Shown: piece after piece, positions 61,406 through 64,000 of the stretch
Layout: each line of letters starts with the position of its first letter
Numbering within the stretch: position 1 is the stretch's first letter
Assembly: GCF_030486405.1 (NCBI RefSeq)
Contig: NZ_CP129613.1
Coordinates: forward strand, 5,208,001 to 5,272,000
Source: Mycolicibacterium sp. HK-90
Lineage (GTDB): Bacteria > Actinomycetota > Actinomycetes > Mycobacteriales > Mycobacteriaceae
DNA length: 64,000 bases
Direction: 5' to 3'
The notes under the pieces: model-generated
Told to the model about the DNA's origin: nothing
The model's input: only the letters and a program-made list of their open reading frames with translations
Databases searched by the model: none
Made by a program: the position numbers and the translations under genes

Positions 61406-61679
61406 CTTAACTGACGATGGAATACCCGCAGCTAGCGGGCAGTTTTGAAGGTAGCTAGCGCAAGTCACGTGCTCTGCCCGTGCTTTCAAGCCGCCGCAGC
61501 CAAGCGGGCGATCCGTTAGCCGCGCGAGCGGCCCCGGCACCCCACCAGCCCCAGGGATTGAGTTAAGGCGCCCTCTCGCCCCGCGGTCCTGCACAGCCAC
61601 ACACATCGATGCCGTCAAGACCGAGCCGAGCACCGGTGGCGAATCGCGGTTTCCCAACTATGGCGCCTACACCCTCAAA
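61406..61679. other. gap after tRNA-Arg, no gene seen
   Basis: 274 bases with no convincing frame. An ORF on the minus strand runs into the tRNA and is an artefact. No second copy of the tRNA 3' end and no integrase were found within the window, so an attachment site is not shown. Confidence 0.6.
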
Positions 61680-62048
61680 TCATTCCATGGGCTCGTCGTC
61701 TACCTTGAAATCGTAATTGATCTTCGAATCGGCGACTGATGTGGTGGTAGCGGTCACTCCAGCACGAAGACCATCCGACGTCGCAAAGGAAGCAACACAT
61801 CGCTGTGTTTCGCCAACAACACCACGAAGTGGACCCTCACATGTGACCGATTTTATTGGAGCACCAGTCTTCTCGGTTATAGCCTTTTTCAAGCCGCTCT
61901 CAAGTTCGGCTTGCGGGATGTTCGACACCGCATTAGCAGAGTCGCCATTTCCCCCGACAGTTACCGAGCATCCCGCGACAGTCACCATGATGCCAATGGC
62001 TACGGACGCCATAAAAGGCGATAGTCGGGAGACGCTTGCTGAACTCAT
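61680..62048 (-). CDS. DUF4333 lipoprotein
   Basis: 122 residues. Signal peptide with lipobox VAGC (SPFMASVAIGIMVTVAGCSV), then the DUF4333 domain: ELESGLKKAITEKTGAPIKS, CEGPLRGVVGETQRC with its disulfide Cys pair, and a beta-rich end. GGAG five bases before ATG 62048 (ATG 62051 adjacent). The long open frame upstream has no typical coding pattern. Function of the family is unknown; it is common in mycobacterial cell-envelope lipoproteins. Confidence 0.82.
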   Translation of the reverse strand: MSSASVSRLSPFMASVAIGIMVTVAGCSVTVGGNGDSANAVSNIPQAELESGLKKAITEKTGAPIKSVTCEGPLRGVVGETQRCVASFATSDGLRAGVTATTTSVADSKINYDFKVDDEPME

Positions 62049-62051
62049 CAT

Positions 62052-62376
62052 TTCTCCGATCCGGTAGAGACCCATATTTCGTGGATAATCGTTCCGCACG
62101 TCCCTATCTTCGTCCACTGCCACGGTCGCCGACTCGACTGGCGCACCGCTACCCGGGATCAATGTGTGTCGCCGTGCTGCCGCCCCCTTAGAGATTGGGC
62201 GTATGGAGCTGCTGCTGAAAGCAATCCAACCCCGTGCAGTTAAACCAGACGTGACGTTCTCAGCCAAGGCAGCGCCTCTTTTACCCAACACAGCGAGTGC
62301 GGCCCCTCCCCACCGCACACCCCCAATAAGATTGTCATCGCTCTTAATTGTCTTCCGATTCACGCCAGTTTGACAC
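62052..62376. other. gap without a supported gene
   Basis: 325 bases between the DUF4333 gene and the LpqN-like gene. Frames are open on both strands but none has a ribosome site or a plausible sequence. Base composition is lower in GC than the rest of the window. Confidence 0.55.
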
Positions 62377-62847
62377 TCAATACTCCGGTACTATCCGCAG
62401 AGACTGGAGAAAGGTACCGAATTCCTGTCGACAATGCAAGTATTCCTCTTCGGATATTGTAAACACAATATCCAGAACATGCGTTTCTCCGGTGGCGGTA
62501 GGCGTCGCAATAGACATATGAGTAAGTCTTACGGGAACGCCGCTCACCAGGATAAATCGCATTTCCTGGGCGTATTCCGAGGACGGACCTTTGGCAATCC
62601 AGTCCGATCTGGTGACCCGTAAACCGATCGTTCTCGCCCGTTTATGTTCAGAGTAATTGTGCGCAATCTCGCTCAGATCGACGTTCGATCCGAGGATGTA
62701 CTCCGTAACAACAATACTAGGAATGAGCCGACTATCGCGATTTGCATCGCGCAACAGGACGGCAGATGCATGCTCTTCACCGACCCCCGCAGGGTCAACA
62801 TTGGACCATCCGTCGGGAACAGCTGAATCGAATCTAACTTTATGCAT
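62377..62847 (-). CDS. LpqN/DcrB-like (PsbP fold) protein, cytosolic form
   Basis: 156 residues. FDSAVPDGWSNVDPAG, SIVVTEYILGSNVDLSEIAH and the end EEEYLHCRQEFGTFLQSLRI fit the LpqN/LpqT (Mog1-PsbP-like) family. Unlike LpqN it has no lipoprotein signal, so it probably acts in the cytoplasm. It begins 12 bases after the ESX-like gene on the same strand, and such proteins often accompany ESX-associated effectors, possibly as chaperone or immunity factor (inference). Confidence 0.7.
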   Translation of the reverse strand: MHKVRFDSAVPDGWSNVDPAGVGEEHASAVLLRDANRDSRLIPSIVVTEYILGSNVDLSEIAHNYSEHKRARTIGLRVTRSDWIAKGPSSEYAQEMRFILVSGVPVRLTHMSIATPTATGETHVLDIVFTISEEEYLHCRQEFGTFLQSLRIVPEY

Positions 62848-62859
62848 GATAGTGCCCAG

Positions 62860-64000
62860 TTATTCTAGGAACCAGTCGGTCAGTCGCTTCAGGTGGCCGG
62901 CGACTTCCTTGGGATCTATCGTTATTTCCAACAAACCGGCTCCGCCGAAACCTCTGGCATGCCCGTAATGCCCACCAATACTGAATTTTCCATCGTCCGT
63001 CCGCCCCATATGAAAATCACTCGCAGCACCAGCCCCCGCAATTTCCGTGATGCCGGCGGTGATTTGAACTCCATAGCCGTTGAGTTCAACCTTTTGCGAT
63101 GAGTGCGCCCCGACGGCCACATCGCCACCCAATTGACCTCCCGATGGAGACGCGGCACCGGAGAGGTTGCCTCGCGCACCAAGTGCGCCATCTGCATGGC
63201 CTTTGACCTCAACTGGGCCTACATTTCTCGAACCATTGGCTTCGCCCTCAACGATACTGAGTCGGCCCTGGGCAGAACCTGTCACGCCGTCCTTTCGCAG
63301 TTCATAGCTCGCCCCACCGTGCGCGCCGAGCACCTCCAGACGCCAGTCATATTCCCCGCCGGGACCTTTGGCGCCACCCGCCTTATCCCACACTGCGGCG
63401 CCGTGTTCACCGGTCTTGCCTTCGGCGATCACAGGCCCCTTCGGTTTGTCCACCTTGACGTCCTTGCCCCATTCGCCGACCTTGGTGCCTGGTGGGGGCT
63501 TTTCATGCCGACCGTCCGGTGGCTTCAGGATGTCTTTGCTTTGTGGCGTGCCCCGGGACCCTTCGATCGACTTCTTTTGCTTGGGTACCGGCAGCCCGCC
63601 AGGTCCAGCTTCGCCGTCCTCGGTATCCGGCTCGCCTTCCTCCGGGTTCAGCTTGAACTGGTGATCCACTAGTCGGACCGTGCTGTCACGTCCGCCGTCG
63701 TCGCCGTCGAACCTTATCTCTTCGAGATCAACCGCCTTGCCTTGGAGACGTTTGCCCACCAGCGCGGCGGCACTAACGAGTTGTGCAGCGGTCCAACGGA
63801 TATCTTCGGCGTGCTCCGCCAGAGCCCTGTTCCGCTCAACGATCGTGGCAATGTCGTACTTGCGGGCGTCAGTGACGTTCAAATTCTCAGCCACTCTGAA
63901 CCCGTCGTCCTCGGCGGTGGTGATCGCTGCAACGGCCGCGTCCTTGGCAGCGTTGATGTCGTTGCTGCCGTTCTCGGCGAGGTCGGCAGCCTCGCGCAAC
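62860..64000 (-). CDS. ESX-associated polymorphic-toxin-like protein (5' partial)
   Basis: At least 379 residues; the start lies beyond base 64000. The N-terminal part (AAKDAAVAAITTAEDDGFRV, IRWTAAQLVSAAALVGKRL and RLVDHQFKLNPEEGEPD) has the helical LXG/WXG-like layout of mycobacterial secreted effectors, followed by a Pro/Lys linker (VPKQKKSIEG, DGRHEKPPPGTKVGEWGKD). The C-terminal 180 residues are Gly-rich with beta repeats (GPVEVKGHADGALGARGN, GGDVAVGAHSSQKVELNGYG) and end FGGAGLLEITIDPKEV. No catalytic motif is recognised. Confidence 0.65.
   Translation of the reverse strand, partial: LREAADLAENGSNDINAAKDAAVAAITTAEDDGFRVAENLNVTDARKYDIATIVERNRALAEHAEDIRWTAAQLVSAAALVGKRLQGKAVDLEEIRFDGDDGGRDSTVRLVDHQFKLNPEEGEPDTEDGEAGPGGLPVPKQKKSIEGSRGTPQSKDILKPPDGRHEKPPPGTKVGEWGKDVKVDKPKGPVIAEGKTGEHGAAVWDKAGGAKGPGGEYDWRLEVLGAHGGASYELRKDGVTGSAQGRLSIVEGEANGSRNVGPVEVKGHADGALGARGNLSGAASPSGGQLGGDVAVGAHSSQKVELNGYGVQITAGITEIAGAGAASDFHMGRTDDGKFSIGGHYGHARGFGGAGLLEITIDPKEVAGHLKRLTDWFLE

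Noticed and set aside
61367..61657. Minus-strand ORF ending CPRQDSNLRHRL across the tRNA
   Set aside because: This C-terminal sequence is the well-known artefact of translating the complement of a tRNA gene; the rest has no coding pattern.
62052..62363. N-terminal extension of the DUF4333 gene
   Set aside because: The frame is open but the lipoprotein signal peptide begins at 62048 and nothing upstream looks like a protein domain.

Overview
The window is 64 kb of high-GC DNA from a fast-growing mycobacterium (Mycolicibacterium type, Mycobacterium smegmatis-like). The evidence is an MmpS/MmpL pair, an ESX-type effector, a mycobacterial Ku with a lysine-rich tail, a three-domain LigD, a UvrD1-type helicase, F420-type oxidoreductases, DUF4333 and LpqN-like proteins, and many GTG/TTG starts. 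From memory, the backbone matches, in inverted order, the M. tuberculosis stretch Rv0949 (uvrD1), Rv0948c (chorismate mutase), Rv0946c (pgi), Rv0945 (SDR), Rv0944 (Fpg-like), Rv0940c (LLM oxidoreductase), Rv0938 (ligD), Rv0937c (ku), Rv0927c, Rv0926c and Rv0924c (mntH), with extra genes that are expected in a free-living species.

Layout. 1-4.9 kb: an overlapping operon for an SsuABC/TauABC-class importer fused to a flavoprotein plus a two-cluster ferredoxin (AprAB/FrdA-like), then a DoxX-like membrane protein. 5-10.7 kb: two small membrane proteins, uvrD1, chorismate mutase behind an apparent aromatic-amino-acid attenuator, and an EspE-like ESX effector overlapping a lipoprotein gene. 10.7-20.4 kb: membrane acyltransferase with SGNH domain, gabD-type dehydrogenase, pgi, a collagen-like secreted protein, an SDR, a full-length Fpg/Nei glycosylase and an FUSC membrane protein. 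20.4-30.2 kb: cobF, an AurF-like diiron oxygenase, two MFS carriers, an LLM oxidoreductase under a perfect KstR-type operator, a DUF5709 protein, an acyl-CoA dehydrogenase, an HhH mini-protein and rnhA.

30.2-45.5 kb: the NHEJ genes ligD and ku flank a complete polyol locus (SorC-type regulator, sugar ABC importer, sorbitol-type dehydrogenase, mannitol-type dehydrogenase, PfkB kinase) and a MocR/PPOX divergent pair. Just before ku is a degraded-looking 1.2 kb stretch. 45.5-54 kb: small secreted proteins, a second KstR-type site before an SDR and an NAD(P)-binding reductase, three tandem small secreted proteins (the last is His/Gly-rich), mntH behind a DtxR/MntR-like palindrome, gamma-glutamyl enzymes, an LLM oxidoreductase and an Hsp31 protein. 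54-58.4 kb: an MmpL-MmpS operon with an extra membrane protein and a divergent MarR regulator. 58.5-61.4 kb: an SRPBCC protein, an unusual membrane-anchored protein with nine aromatic pentapeptide repeats, and tRNA-Arg(CCU). 61.4-64 kb: lower-GC accessory genes next to the tRNA (DUF4333 lipoprotein, LpqN-like protein, truncated ESX/polymorphic-toxin-like protein).

The most promising items for new biology are the transporter-flavoprotein-ferredoxin operon, the chorismate mutase attenuator, the aromatic-repeat protein with an anti-sigma-D-like external domain, and the His-rich micro-protein before mntH. All assignments are by eye; no database search was run.
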